A stretch of 64,000 nt of DNA. Origin: Sphingomonas taxi. GTDB taxonomy: Bacteria; Pseudomonadota; Alphaproteobacteria; Sphingomonadales; Sphingomonadaceae. Below are positions 38,329 through 47,350 of this stretch, piece by piece. The position numbers were made by a program, and so were the translations under genes. Each line of letters starts with the position of its first letter. Position 1 is the stretch's first letter. The notes beneath the pieces were generated by a model, which made no database searches, was not told the origin of the DNA, and saw nothing but the letters and a program-made list of their open reading frames with translations. The stretch spans positions 620,001 through 684,000 of the forward strand of contig NZ_CP009571.1 in NCBI RefSeq assembly GCF_000764535.1. Direction: 5' to 3'.

Positions 38329-39780
38329 ATGAACGTGGACCTGACGATCGTCATCATCGCCATCCTCGCGCTGGCCGCGGGCCTGCTCGTCGGCGCGCTG
38401 CTCGCCAACCGCAAGGCCGGCAGCCTCGCGGCCGATCTCGCCGTGGCGCAGAGCAAGGCCGCCGACGCCGAGCTGGTCGCCCGCGCCCGCGACGCCGTCG
38501 AGCGCGAGCGCAACGAGGCGATGCGCGACCTCGCCGCGTTGCGCGCCCAGTCGGAGGACCGCGCGGCTACCCTCGACGCGCTGCGCGACGAACTCGCGAC
38601 GATCCGCGCCGATCGCGACGCCGCCCGCACCGCGCTCGCCAGCACCGGCGCGCAGGTCGAGGCGTTCGAAGCGCGCCTGCTCGACATGCGCGACGCCAAG
38701 GAGCAGATGGCGGCGCAGTTCAACGACCTCGCCAACAAGGCGCTGACCGATGCGCAAAAGGCGTTCCTCGACCGTGCCGAAGCGCGCTTCCGCCAGTCGG
38801 AGGAACTCGCCGGCACCAACCTCAAATCCTTGCTCCAGCCGGTCAACGACCGGCTCGCCCGCTACGAGGAGGGCGTCGCCAAGGTCGAGGCCGAACGCCG
38901 CGACGCCTTCGGCGACCTCAAGGGCCAGATCGAACAGATGCGGCTCGGTCAGGAACGCGTCTCGGGCGAGGCGGCCAAATTGGTCAACGCGCTGCGCAAC
39001 GCGCCCAAGGCGCGCGGTCGCTGGGGCGAGCAGCAGCTCCGCAACGTGCTCGAAACCTGCGGCCTCGCCGAACATACCGATTTCGCGATGGAGGTCAGCG
39101 TCGCCGACGGGGAAGGGGGCCGCCTGCGCCCCGATGCGATCGTCCGCGTCCCCGGCGGCAAGTCGCTGATCATCGACGCCAAGGTCTCGCTCAACGCCTA
39201 TCAGGATGCATTCGGCGCGGTCGACGAGAGCGAGCGCCACATCGGCCTCACGGCGCATGCCGCCTCGATGCGCGCGCATATCAACGGCCTGTCGGCAAAG
39301 GCCTATTGGTCGCAGTTCGACGATACGCCCGAATATGTCGTGATGTTCGTTCCCGGCGAGCATTTCCTCTCCGCCGCGCTGGAGCATGATGCCGGCCTGT
39401 GGGATTACGCCTTTGACAAAAGGGTATTGCTGGCAACGCCGACCAACCTCATCGCGATCGCGCGCACGGTGGCGGCGGTCTGGCGGCAGGAGAAACTGGC
39501 GACCGAAGCCCGTGCCATCGGCGCGCTCGGCAAGGAACTCTACGACCGGCTGGCCAAGGCCGGCGAGGATCTCCGCAAGGTTGGCGGGGGCCTCACCACC
39601 GCAGTCAACAATTACAACAATTTCGTCTCGAGCTTCGAAAGCCGCGCATTGGTGTCGGCGCGCAAGTTCCGCGATCTTAATATCGAGCCCGGTGCGCGTG
39701 AAATCGGCGTCGCGGAACCCGTCGAGGCCCTGGCGCGCTACGGCGAGGAAGCGCTGCGCCTGCCGGATGCGGCGGAATAG
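38329..39780 (+). CDS. rmuC: DNA recombination protein RmuC
   Basis: RmuC family proteins limit DNA inversions at short inverted repeats and have a nuclease-like core. The product has 483 residues: one N-terminal membrane helix (TIVIIAILALAAGLLVGALL), a long coiled coil (about residues 30-200), and the core with ARGRWGEQQLRNVLETCGL, PDAIVRVPGGKSLIIDAKVS and YVVMFVPGEHFLSAAL. The start given is an ATG at 38329, but AAAGGGA directly adjoins it. A GTG at 38335 would have ideal ribosome-binding spacing and costs only two residues. Confidence 0.95.
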   Translation: MNVDLTIVIIAILALAAGLLVGALLANRKAGSLAADLAVAQSKAADAELVARARDAVERERNEAMRDLAALRAQSEDRAATLDALRDELATIRADRDAARTALASTGAQVEAFEARLLDMRDAKEQMAAQFNDLANKALTDAQKAFLDRAEARFRQSEELAGTNLKSLLQPVNDRLARYEEGVAKVEAERRDAFGDLKGQIEQMRLGQERVSGEAAKLVNALRNAPKARGRWGEQQLRNVLETCGLAEHTDFAMEVSVADGEGGRLRPDAIVRVPGGKSLIIDAKVSLNAYQDAFGAVDESERHIGLTAHAASMRAHINGLSAKAYWSQFDDTPEYVVMFVPGEHFLSAALEHDAGLWDYAFDKRVLLATPTNLIAIARTVAAVWRQEKLATEARAIGALGKELYDRLAKAGEDLRKVGGGLTTAVNNYNNFVSSFESRALVSARKFRDLNIEPGAREIGVAEPVEALARYGEEALRLPDAAE

Positions 39781-39791
39781 AGGAGCGGGCG

Positions 39792-40022
39792 ATGAAGGGC
39801 ATGCATCATGGCGATGTCATCATGGATCACGACGGCAGGCTGTCCGGCATGGTGGCGGGCGACGTGATCGTCCGGTCTGGCTGCGATGTCCGGATCAGCG
39901 GCATGGTCGCGGGAGACGTCTATGTCGAGGCCGGCGCCCGGGCGCGGATCAGCGGCATGGTGTCCGGGCGAGTCTTCAACCGCGGCGGCGCGATCCGGGT
40001 CAGCGGCATGGTCGGAGGCTAG
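39792..40022 (+). CDS. Minimal bactofilin-like repeat protein
   Basis: The product has 76 residues built almost wholly of three and a half near-identical turns: GRLSGMVAGDVIVRSGCDV, RISGMVAGDVYVEAGARA, RISGMVSGRVFNRGGAI and a final RVSGMVGG. The 17-19 residue period and the alternating G, V and hydrophobic positions are those of a right-handed beta-helix of the bactofilin (polymer-forming cytoskeletal) type. Known bactofilins are about 100-200 residues, so this would be a very short, single-block version. It starts 11 bases after rmuC and may be co-transcribed. Function unknown; a self-assembling role is inference. Confidence 0.75.
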   Translation: MKGMHHGDVIMDHDGRLSGMVAGDVIVRSGCDVRISGMVAGDVYVEAGARARISGMVSGRVFNRGGAIRVSGMVGG

Positions 40023-40070
40023 GCCGATCGGCAAGGCTTTGATGCGGCGGCCGAACCCGGCGTTGCTGTC

Positions 40071-40172
40071 CTACTGGTGACACCCGTGATATCCGAATGG
40101 CTCTTTTTGATCGGTGCAGATGTCGAAATGATAGGGCTCGATCGTTTCGATTAAGGCGTCCAACTTGTCCAT
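40071..40172 (-). CDS. Possible 33-residue ORF, or remnant
   Basis: An ATG at 40172 opens MDKLDALIETIEPYHFDICT and continues to a TAG at 40071-40073, ending YHGCHQ. The stretch is less GC-rich than its surroundings and has no clear ribosome binding site. It could be a decayed gene fragment or a true small protein; the sequence alone does not decide. Confidence 0.25.
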   Translation of the reverse strand: MDKLDALIETIEPYHFDICTDQKEPFGYHGCHQ

Positions 40173-40204
40173 GTTGGCTGTTCGGCAAGACGCGAGGATG
40201 AGCC

Positions 40205-41002
40205 TTAGCCGTGCTGCGCCAGCACCTCATAGGCCATCACCGCCGTCGCCACCGCGGCATTGAGACTGTCCGCCTTGCCCAGCATCGGGATCTTGACCAG
40301 CAGGTCGCACGCCGCGGCATAGTCCGCCGGCATCCCCTGCGCCTCGTTGCCGGTCAGCAGGAAGGTCGGCGTCGCGTAGCGCGCGGCGCGATAATCGTGC
40401 TCGGTATCGAGGCTCAGGCCGACGAGCTGCCCCGGCCCCTCGCGCAGCCAGCCGAGGAACGGCGCCCACTCGCTTCGCACGACGGGAATGGTGAACAGAG
40501 CCCCCATGCTGGCGCGCACCGCCTCGACCGAAAAGGGATCGACGCATTCGCCGATCAGGATCAGCCCGCCCGCGCCGACCGCATCGGCGGTGCGCAGGAT
40601 CGTGCCGAGATTGCCGGGATCGCGCAGCCGCTCGGCGACCAGCCAGATCTTCGCCGTGGTCCGATCGAGATCGGCCAGCGTCCGGTCGAATTCGTCGAAC
40701 ACGCCGACCACCGCCTGCGGATTGTCCTTGCCCGACAGTTTGGACAGGATGTCGGGCGTCGTCTGGATCGACTCGCCGCCCGCCATCTCGACGTCGATCG
40801 ACAGCGCATGGACCAAAGGATGATCGGCGTTGCCCGCGGCATAGAACAGGATGCGCGGCAGCCGCCCGGTCTCGCGCGCCTCGGTGAGGATACGCAGCCC
40901 CTCGGCCATGAACTGGCGCGCGCCGCGGCGATGGCGCTTGTCGCGCAGCTCGCGGGCGTATTTGACAAGCGGGTTGGAAAAGGCGGTGATTTCACGGGGC
41001 AT
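40205..41002 (-). CDS. TrmH/SpoU family RNA 2'-O-methyltransferase
   Basis: The product has 265 residues. The N-terminal substrate-binding domain begins SNPLVKYARELRDKRHR and RQFMAEGLRIL, as in RlmB/TrmH-like enzymes. The C-terminal SPOUT (knotted) domain has the three motifs AERLRDPGNLGTILRTADAV, FLLTGNEAQGMP and IPMLGKADSLNAAVATAVMA. These methylate 2'-OH of a nucleotide in tRNA or rRNA using SAM; the site is not clear. It lies upstream of no obvious partner and appears to be transcribed alone. Confidence 0.93.
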   Translation of the reverse strand: MPREITAFSNPLVKYARELRDKRHRRGARQFMAEGLRILTEARETGRLPRILFYAAGNADHPLVHALSIDVEMAGGESIQTTPDILSKLSGKDNPQAVVGVFDEFDRTLADLDRTTAKIWLVAERLRDPGNLGTILRTADAVGAGGLILIGECVDPFSVEAVRASMGALFTIPVVRSEWAPFLGWLREGPGQLVGLSLDTEHDYRAARYATPTFLLTGNEAQGMPADYAAACDLLVKIPMLGKADSLNAAVATAVMAYEVLAQHG

Positions 41003-41115
41003 GGCGCGTCGGCCTTCGCGCTAGCCGACGGCTGGCGCAAGGCGAAAACGACGCGCCCGGCCGGCGCGGCATCGGCCGCGTCCGACGACGCGGCTTTGCC
41101 GCTGCGCCACCGCCG

Positions 41116-41391
41116 TCAATCTTCGCCGAACTTCGCCTCGACCAGCTCGCACAGCGCGCCGACCGCCGCCTCGGCGCCGTCGCCGCTCGCGCTGATCGTG
41201 ATCGAATCGCCCTTGGCGGCGCCGAGCATCATCAGCCCCATGATCGACGTGCCGGTCACCGCGCCGTCGTCCTTGCGCACCCTGACCTCGACCGGCTGGG
41301 TCGAGGCGAGCGTGACGAACTTGGCGCTCGCCCGCGCGTGGAGCCCGCGCTTGTTGGTGATGAGGACGGTGCGGGCGATCTCGTCGCTCAC
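41116..41391 (-). CDS. ptsH: HPr family phosphocarrier protein
   Basis: The product has 91 residues. The phosphoacceptor His18 is in KRGLHARASAKFV and the regulatory Ser49 in GTSIMGLMMLGAAKGD, the site used by HPr kinase. It is the last gene of the chvI-to-ptsH operon and overlaps the EIIA gene by 4 bases. No sugar-specific EIIB/EIIC gene is nearby, so this HPr most likely works in the nitrogen-type regulatory PTS (PtsP-HPr-EIIA) rather than in sugar import. EI is outside the window. Confidence 0.95.
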   Translation of the reverse strand: MSDEIARTVLITNKRGLHARASAKFVTLASTQPVEVRVRKDDGAVTGTSIMGLMMLGAAKGDSITISASGDGAEAAVGALCELVEAKFGED

Positions 41392-41813
41392 GCCGCCGCC
41401 TCGCCGAGCACTTCGGAGGCGACCGAGATATATTTGCGCCCCGCCTCGCGCGCCGCAGCGACCGCCTCGACGACCTTCATCGACTTGCGCGCCGAGCCGA
41501 GCCGGATCAGCATCGGCAGGTTCATCCCCGCGATCACCTCGACCCGGCCGCGCTCCATCAGCGAGATGGCGAGATTGGACGGCGTGCCGCCGAACAGGTC
41601 GGTCAGCACGATCACGCCGCGCCCCGAATCGACCGCGCCGATCGCGGTGGCGATATCGGCGCGCCGCTCCTCCATATCGTCGTCGGGACCGATCGAGATC
41701 GTCGCGATGCGATCCTGCGGGCCGACGACATGGATCATCGCGGTCACGAATTCTTCCGCAAGCCGCCCGTGCGTCACCAGAACGAGGCCAATCATCTCAG
41801 ATACGTTACTCAT
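41388..41813 (-). CDS. PTS EIIA component, mannose family (regulatory)
   Basis: The product has 141 residues of the EIIA-Man fold: phosphoacceptor His15 in GLVLVTHGRLAEEFV, then GVIVLTDLFGGTPSNLAISL and VEVIAGMNLPMLIRL. There is no fused EIIB domain. In Alphaproteobacteria this standalone protein accepts phosphate from HPr and acts as a regulator, for example on ChvG-type kinases. Its place between rapZ and ptsH supports that role. It overlaps both neighbours by 4 bases. Confidence 0.93.
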   Translation of the reverse strand: MSNVSEMIGLVLVTHGRLAEEFVTAMIHVVGPQDRIATISIGPDDDMEERRADIATAIGAVDSGRGVIVLTDLFGGTPSNLAISLMERGRVEVIAGMNLPMLIRLGSARKSMKVVEAVAAAREAGRKYISVASEVLGEAAA

Positions 41814-42718
41814 TTGCTGGCCGGCGGCCCCTCGAGCGAGTCCTGCGGTGCGGCCCCGAGGTCGCGATGCGTAATGGTGGGCGAAAAACCCGCTTTGCGC
41901 AACCGGTCAGCGAGACGCTCGGTGACATGGACCGATCTGTGTCTCCCTCCGGTACAGCCGATCGCGACGCTGACATAGGATTTGCCCTCGGCGCGATAGC
42001 GCGGCAGCAGCAATTCGAGCAGGCCGCCGATCTGTTCCATCGCCGCCGGATAGGCGGGGTCCGCCGCGACATAAGCGGCGACGTCGGCATCGAGGCCGGT
42101 GCCGGGTCGCAGCACCGGGTCCCAATGCGGATTGCGCAGGAACCGCATGTCGAAGACGAGGTCGGCGTTGCGCGGCAGCCCGCGCGCGAAGCCGAACGAC
42201 TGGATCGACAGCACCGGCGCGTCGCGCCCGTGGCCGGCGAAGGTCGTGCGCACCTGCTGCGCCAGCGCATTGGCGGTGAGATCGGTGGTGTCGATCAACC
42301 GGTTGGCCCAGTCGCGCAGCGGGCGCAGCAATTCGCGCTCGCGGGCGATGCCGTCGCCCGCCGGCCGGTCGGGGGCGAGCGGGTGGCGCCGCCGCGTCTC
42401 CGAATAGCGCCGCTCCAGCTCGGCGCCCGAACAGTCGAGGAACAGCATGCCGATATCGAGGCCATGATCGTCGCGCAGCGAGCGGATGCGCTCGACGATC
42501 CGCGTCGGGTCGAAATCGCGGGTGCGCGCGCCGATGCCGATCGCCAGCGGCTGGCTGTCGTCCGCCGCCCCCGCGGCGAGCGGCGCGTCGAGCAGCCGGT
42601 CGAGCAGCACCAGCGGCAGATTGTCGACCACCTCCCAGCCGAGATCCTCGAGCGTCTTGAGCACCGTCGACTTGCCCGCGCCGGACAGGCCGGTGACGAG
42701 CAATATGTCCTTGGTCAT
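41810..42718 (-). CDS. rapZ: RNase adapter protein RapZ
   Basis: RapZ is a nucleotide-binding protein that in Enterobacteria guides RNase E to GlmZ small RNA. The product has 302 residues, with Walker A GLSGAGKST at residues 10-18, a Walker B-like DIGMLFLDCSG, IQSFGFARGLPRNADLVFDM, RFLRNPHW and the C-terminal IGCTGGRHRSVH, all family signatures. In Alphaproteobacteria its RNA target is not established. It lies 11 bases after hprK in the operon. Confidence 0.95.
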   Translation of the reverse strand: MTKDILLVTGLSGAGKSTVLKTLEDLGWEVVDNLPLVLLDRLLDAPLAAGAADDSQPLAIGIGARTRDFDPTRIVERIRSLRDDHGLDIGMLFLDCSGAELERRYSETRRRHPLAPDRPAGDGIARERELLRPLRDWANRLIDTTDLTANALAQQVRTTFAGHGRDAPVLSIQSFGFARGLPRNADLVFDMRFLRNPHWDPVLRPGTGLDADVAAYVAADPAYPAAMEQIGGLLELLLPRYRAEGKSYVSVAIGCTGGRHRSVHVTERLADRLRKAGFSPTITHRDLGAAPQDSLEGPPASK

Positions 42719-42728
42719 AGCAGGAACC

Positions 42729-43157
42729 TCATTCCGGTGTCGCCTCGGGCTGACGCAATGCCCATTCGATCTTGAGCGGCGTCGCGGCGTGAAACGCGTC
42801 GAGCCCGATCTCGCGCACGTCGAGTCCCGCCAGCCGGCGCCGCTGCCGCTCTGGCATGCGGACGGGCGCGCCGTCGAGCCGGACGATCAGCGCGACCGGC
42901 ACGTCGTCGACCGAGGCCATGCGGACGATGCCGATCCCGCGCACCTCGATCTGGCCGCGGATCGTCGCCGGCGCGCTGGCCAGCAGCGCTGCACCGTCGC
43001 GCACCAGCAATGTCTGGTCGTCGCTGACCAGCATCGCGCCCCGGTCGATCAGCCGCAATGCGAGGTCGGACTTGCCCGCCCCCGGCGGCCCTTCGAGCAG
43101 CACCGCGCGGCCGTGGATCGCGACGCAGGTCGCATGGCGGCGTTCGCGCGCGATCAT
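42729..43157 (-). CDS. hprK: HPr kinase/phosphorylase, short form
   Basis: The product has 142 residues, only the C-terminal kinase domain of the 310-residue Firmicute enzyme, which is the normal form in Alphaproteobacteria. The Walker A is EGPPGAGKSDLALRL (residues 22-36), then DRGAMLVSDDQTLL, APATIRGQIEVRGIGIVRM and a typical LDGAPVRMPE. It phosphorylates or dephosphorylates HPr at Ser49. The ATG overlaps the chvG stop codon by 4 bases, so the two are translationally coupled. Confidence 0.93.
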   Translation of the reverse strand: MIARERRHATCVAIHGRAVLLEGPPGAGKSDLALRLIDRGAMLVSDDQTLLVRDGAALLASAPATIRGQIEVRGIGIVRMASVDDVPVALIVRLDGAPVRMPERQRRRLAGLDVREIGLDAFHAATPLKIEWALRQPEATPE

Positions 43158-44725
43158 TCGGCAACGAGCGGCAGGCGGACGACGAAGCGCGCACCGCCCA
43201 ACCGGTCCTCGCGCGATTCGACCGCGATGCTGCCCTGATGCGCCTCGACGATCGTCCGCGCGATCGCGAGGCCGAGGCCGGAATGCTGGCCGAACGCCTC
43301 CGATTCGGGGCGGATCGACTGGAACCGGCGGAAGATCGCCTCGCGCGCTTCCTCGGGCACGCCCGGCCCCTCGTCCTCGACGCGGACGACGAGATCGTCG
43401 CCCTCGCGCGCCACCGCGATCGCGATCAGCGCGCCGTCGGGCGAGAAGGAGAGGGCGTTGTCGATCAGATTGTCGAACACGCGTTCGAGCCGCGCGCCCT
43501 CGCCGAGCGTCACCAGCGGTGCCCCGGCATGATCGAAGCGCAGCCGCACGCCGCGCTCGACCTCGCGGGCGAGCCGCTGGTCGACCAATGCGCGGATCAT
43601 CGCCGCGATATCGATCGCCTCGAACTTGGCGCGGCTGAGCTGCGCATCGAGCCGCGACGCCTCGGAGATGTCGGTGATCAGCCGGTCGAGCCGATGGACG
43701 TCGTCGCGGACGATCGACAGCAGCCGCGCGCGCAAGTCGGGGTCCCTGACCGCGTCGAGCCCCTCGACCGCGGACCGCAGCGAGGCGAGCGGGTTCTTCA
43801 TCTCGTGCGTCACGTCGGCGGCGAATGCCTCGGTCGCGTCGATCCGCGCCCGCAACGCGAGGCTCATATCGGAAAGCGCGCGCGCGAGGCTGCCGATCTC
43901 GTCGCGCCGCGAGGGCAGGCGCGGGACGACGACCTCGCGGGCGCGCCCCAGCCGCACCCGCACCGCCGCCCGCGCCAGCCGGCGCAGCGGCCGCACGATC
44001 GTCCGCGCGAGGAACAGCGACAGCGCGACCGAAACGATCGTCACCAGCAACAGCACGAGGCTCAATCGGAAGCGCTCGATCCGCACCGTCTGGGTGATGT
44101 CGCGCGCGTTGATCGTCGTCATCACCACGCCGCCGCTCGGCAAAGGCGCCGCGGCGGTGATCACCGGCGTCCGGTCGGGCGCCCGCCATACGCTCGCCGA
44201 ACTCAGCCCGGTACGCGCGCGCCGCACGTCGGGCCATTGCCGCCCGTCGCTCCGCTCGCGATAGAGCGGCGCGCGCGCCGCGCCGACGATGATGTCGATC
44301 CCGGCGTCGAGCCAGCGCGCCACCACCTGGTCCCACGCCTGTTTGTCGGGATCGAGCAGCACCGCGTTGCGCGATCCCAGCGCGCGGCTGTCGACGATCG
44401 TCCGCCCCGTCGCGTTGAACACCCTGAGCCGCGCGCTGGTGTCGCGGGCCAGCCGCAACAGCAGGTCGTCGCGCTGGTCGGGGGCGACCATCGCCAGTGC
44501 CTCTCCGATCAGCCGCGCCTCGCGCGCCGCCTGCGCGACGCGGCTGTCGACGATCCGGCTGCGATACGAATCGAGGTAGAAGAAGCCGCCGGCGAGCAGC
44601 AGCAGCGCGATGATGTTGACCGCGAGGATGCGGCGGGTGAGCGAGATCTGCCCCGACCAGCGCAGCGCGAGATCGCCGCCCTCCGGCCGCGGCTCACTCG
44701 TCGGAGAATCGGTATCCGGCGCCAT
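43154..44725 (-). CDS. chvG: Sensor histidine kinase ChvG
   Basis: ChvG (also ExoS or BatS) senses envelope or acid stress and phosphorylates ChvI. The product has 523 residues: a first membrane helix ([20 protein letters not shown]), a periplasmic sensor (about residues 55-220), a second helix ([18 protein letters not shown]), a HAMP domain, HisKA with His307 in [20 protein letters not shown], and a HATPase with [11 protein letters not shown] and [19 protein letters not shown]. All motifs are intact. It overlaps chvI by 32 bases, so their translation is coupled. Confidence 0.94.
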   Translation of the reverse strand: MAPDTDSPTSEPRPEGGDLALRWSGQISLTRRILAVNIIALLLLAGGFFYLDSYRSRIVDSRVAQAAREARLIGEALAMVAPDQRDDLLLRLARDTSARLRVFNATGRTIVDSRALGSRNAVLLDPDKQAWDQVVARWLDAGIDIIVGAARAPLYRERSDGRQWPDVRRARTGLSSASVWRAPDRTPVITAAAPLPSGGVVMTTINARDITQTVRIERFRLSLVLLLVTIVSVALSLFLARTIVRPLRRLARAAVRVRLGRAREVVVPRLPSRRDEIGSLARALSDMSLALRARIDATEAFAADVTHEMKNPLASLRSAVEGLDAVRDPDLRARLLSIVRDDVHRLDRLITDISEASRLDAQLSRAKFEAIDIAAMIRALVDQRLAREVERGVRLRFDHAGAPLVTLGEGARLERVFDNLIDNALSFSPDGALIAIAVAREGDDLVVRVEDEGPGVPEEAREAIFRRFQSIRPESEAFGQHSGLGLAIARTIVEAHQGSIAVESREDRLGGARFVVRLPLVAE

Positions 44726-45401
44726 ACAGGGTCTCGATCGCGTCGAAGGTGGGATCGACGCCGCGGAACTTGCGGCGCAGGCGCTTGATATGGCTGTCGA
44801 TGGTGCGGTCGTCGACGTAGATGTCGTCCTGATAGGCGGCGTCCATCAGCTGGTTGCGCGTCTTGACGATGCCCGGCCGCTGCGCGAGCGTTTCGAGGAT
44901 CAGGAATTCGGTCACGGTCAGCGTCACCGGCTCGCCGCCCCAGGTGGTGCGATGCCGCGCCGGGTCCATCGACAGCCGCCCGCGCACCAGCGGTTCGCTG
45001 CCAGTCGATGCCGGATCCTCCGCCGTGATGGCGGCGACCTCGGTCCGGCGCAGGATCGCGCGGATGCGGGCGATCAGCAACCGCTGGCTGAACGGCTTGG
45101 CGATATAATCGTCCGCGCCCATCGCCAGGCCGAGCGCCTCGTCGAGCTCGTCGTCCTTGCTGGTCAGGAAGATCACCGGGATCTGGCTCTTCTCGCGCAG
45201 CCGGCGCAGCAGCTCGAGTCCGTCCATCCGCGGCATCTTGATGTCGAAGATGGCGAGATCGGGCGGATTGTCGGTGAGCGCCTTGAGCGCAGTCTCGCCG
45301 TCCGAATAGACGCGGGTCAGGAACCCCTCGGTCTGCAGGGCGATCGAGACCGAGGTCAGGATATTGCGGTCGTCGTCGACCAGCGCGATCGTCGCGGTCA
45401 T
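44694..45401 (-). CDS. chvI: Response regulator ChvI (OmpR family)
   Basis: The product has 235 residues, with a receiver domain (acidic residues in [11 protein letters not shown], phosphoacceptor Asp53 in [20 protein letters not shown], Lys in DDYIAKPFS) and a C-terminal winged-helix DNA-binding domain ([44 protein letters not shown]). In Alphaproteobacteria ChvI controls envelope, polysaccharide and stress genes. It leads the operon chvI-chvG-hprK-rapZ-EIIA-ptsH and is divergent from pckA. Confidence 0.95.
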   Translation of the reverse strand: MTATIALVDDDRNILTSVSIALQTEGFLTRVYSDGETALKALTDNPPDLAIFDIKMPRMDGLELLRRLREKSQIPVIFLTSKDDELDEALGLAMGADDYIAKPFSQRLLIARIRAILRRTEVAAITAEDPASTGSEPLVRGRLSMDPARHRTTWGGEPVTLTVTEFLILETLAQRPGIVKTRNQLMDAAYQDDIYVDDRTIDSHIKRLRRKFRGVDPTFDAIETLYGAGYRFSDE

Positions 45402-45551
45402 ACGTGGGGGACCCTCGGCATCATCGGCCTGCGGTAGGGCAAAGCGGCGCGAGGCTCAACCTGAGGATCGTCTCCCCTGTGTAGCGGCTCACAAACGCCG
45501 GAAAGGCCATCATTCCGTCCCGTAACGACCCACCGTCCGTCGCGCGGCGAT

Positions 45552-45580
45552 TTGACGCTACGTCGCGGCTGGCTTATGCG
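45552..45580 (+). promoter_or_regulatory. Probable promoter of pckA
   Basis: TTGACG (45552-45557), a 17-base spacer and TATGCG (45575-45580) form a sigma-70-like promoter about 70 bases before the pckA start. It lies in the 248-base gap shared with chvI, so a site for ChvI could be present here. Confidence 0.55.
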
Positions 45581-45649
45581 CAGGCCGATCACCGGCGTGC
45601 GTGCAGACCCTCCCCAGGATGCGCGCGCCGGGCCGAACGCATTGGGAGG

Positions 45650-47263
45650 ATGTACGTGAACGAGCGCATTCCGCACGCAGGTCTCGCGAGCCAGTCTATC
45701 GAAACGAGAGCCGATCTCCACTGGAACCTGGTCACCGCGCGGCTGGTCGAGGCCGCGGTCGCCCGCGGCGAGGGCAAGCTCAGCGCCGACGGGCCTTTGG
45801 TCGTCGAGACCGGCGCGCACACCGGCCGCTCGGCGCAGGACAAGTTCATCGTCCGCGATGCCGAGACCGAGGACAGCGTCTGGTGGGGCAAGTCCAACAA
45901 GGGGATGAACCCGGCGCATTTCGCCGCGCTCAAGGCCGATTTCCTCGCTGCGCTGCGCGACAAGGAGCATCTGTTCGTCCAGGATCTCTACGGCGGTTCG
46001 CAGCCCGAGAACCGGGTCCGCGTCCGCGTCGTCAACGAGCTTGCCTGGCACAACCTCTTCATCCGCACGATGCTGGTCCGGCCGGAGGAGCATGAGCTGC
46101 AGGGGTTCGTCCCCGAATATACGATCATCGATCTGCCGAGCTTCCGCGCCGATCCCGCCCGCCACGGCACGCGCAGCGAGACGGTGATCGCGGTCAATTT
46201 CACCGAGAAGCTGATCCTGATCGGCGGCACCCGCTATGCCGGCGAAATGAAGAAGTCGGTGTTCGGCCTGCTCAACTATCTGCTGCCGAAGAGCGGCGTG
46301 ATGCCGATGCATTGCTCGGCCAATATGGGCGCGGACGGCTCGACCGCGGTGTTCTTCGGCCTGTCCGGCACCGGCAAGACGACGCTCAGCGCCGATGCCA
46401 GCCGCACGCTGATCGGCGACGACGAGCACGGCTGGTCCGACACCGCGGTCTTCAATTTCGAGGGCGGCTGCTACGCCAAGATGATCCGCCTGTCGCCCGA
46501 CGCCGAGCCGGAGATCTTCGCGACCACCAAGCGCTTCGGCACGGTACTCGAGAATGTCGTGATGGACCCGGTCACCCGCCAGCTCGACCTCGACGACAAC
46601 AGCCTCGCCGAGAACAGCCGCGGCGCCTATCCGATCGACTTCATCCCCAATGCCTCGCGCAACAATATGGGCGGGGTGCCGAAGAACATCGTGATGCTGA
46701 CCGCGGACGCCTATGGCGTGCTGCCGCCGATCGCCAAGCTGACCCCCGATCAGGCGATGTACCATTTCCTGTCGGGTTATACCGCGCGCGTCGCCGGCAC
46801 CGAGATCGGCGTCACCGAACCCGACGCCACCTTCTCGACGTGTTTCGGCGCGCCGTTCATGCCGCGGCATCCCTCGGTCTACGGCAATCTGCTCAAGGAG
46901 CGGATCGCCGAGGGCGGGGTGGATTGCTGGCTGGTCAACACCGGCTGGACCGGCGGCAAATATGGCGTCGGTCATCGCATGCCGATCAAGGCGACGCGCG
47001 CGCTGCTCAACGCGGCGCTCGACGGCAGCCTCAAGCACGGCGAGTTCCGCACCGATCCGAATTTCGGCTTCCAGGTGCCGGTCGAGGTGCCGGGCGTCGA
47101 CGGCGCGATCCTCGACCCGCGCAGCACCTGGGCGGATACCGCCGCCTATGACGCCACCGCCGCGAAGCTCGTCGATCTGTTCGTCGAGAATTTCGCGCAA
47201 TTCGACGACCATGTCGATGCCGGCGTGCGCCGATCAGCACCGCAGGTGACCGAAGCGGCGTGA
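45650..47263 (+). CDS. pckA: Phosphoenolpyruvate carboxykinase (ATP)
   Basis: PckA converts oxaloacetate to phosphoenolpyruvate using ATP, the entry to gluconeogenesis. The product has 537 residues. Motifs: [30 protein letters not shown], the kinase P-loop [13 protein letters not shown], the metal-binding [11 protein letters not shown], and [12 protein letters not shown]. The start follows GGGAGG. Its location beside chvI-chvG is a conserved alphaproteobacterial arrangement. A weak hairpin (CGTGATGCT at 47259-47267 with AGCATCGCG at 47276-47284) overlaps its end. Confidence 0.97.
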   Translation: MYVNERIPHAGLASQSIETRADLHWNLVTARLVEAAVARGEGKLSADGPLVVETGAHTGRSAQDKFIVRDAETEDSVWWGKSNKGMNPAHFAALKADFLAALRDKEHLFVQDLYGGSQPENRVRVRVVNELAWHNLFIRTMLVRPEEHELQGFVPEYTIIDLPSFRADPARHGTRSETVIAVNFTEKLILIGGTRYAGEMKKSVFGLLNYLLPKSGVMPMHCSANMGADGSTAVFFGLSGTGKTTLSADASRTLIGDDEHGWSDTAVFNFEGGCYAKMIRLSPDAEPEIFATTKRFGTVLENVVMDPVTRQLDLDDNSLAENSRGAYPIDFIPNASRNNMGGVPKNIVMLTADAYGVLPPIAKLTPDQAMYHFLSGYTARVAGTEIGVTEPDATFSTCFGAPFMPRHPSVYGNLLKERIAEGGVDCWLVNTGWTGGKYGVGHRMPIKATRALLNAALDGSLKHGEFRTDPNFGFQVPVEVPGVDGAILDPRSTWADTAAYDATAAKLVDLFVENFAQFDDHVDAGVRRSAPQVTEAA

Positions 47264-47350
47264 TGCTGTCACGATAGCATCGCGCAACCGACCATGCGCC
47301 GTCACAATGGCGGCGCATGGGCCGCTCCCATGACCATGAGGGGCGGATCA

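Noticed and set aside
45402..45649. Riboswitch or small RNA between chvI and pckA
   Set aside because: Only a sigma-70-like promoter is evident; no conserved stem-loop architecture could be recognised by eye.
47264..47350. Pho box before btaA
   Set aside because: CTGTCAC occurs once at 47266 and CCGTCAC once at about 47299, but neither has a second half-site at the 11-base spacing of CTGTCATnnnnCTGTCAT.
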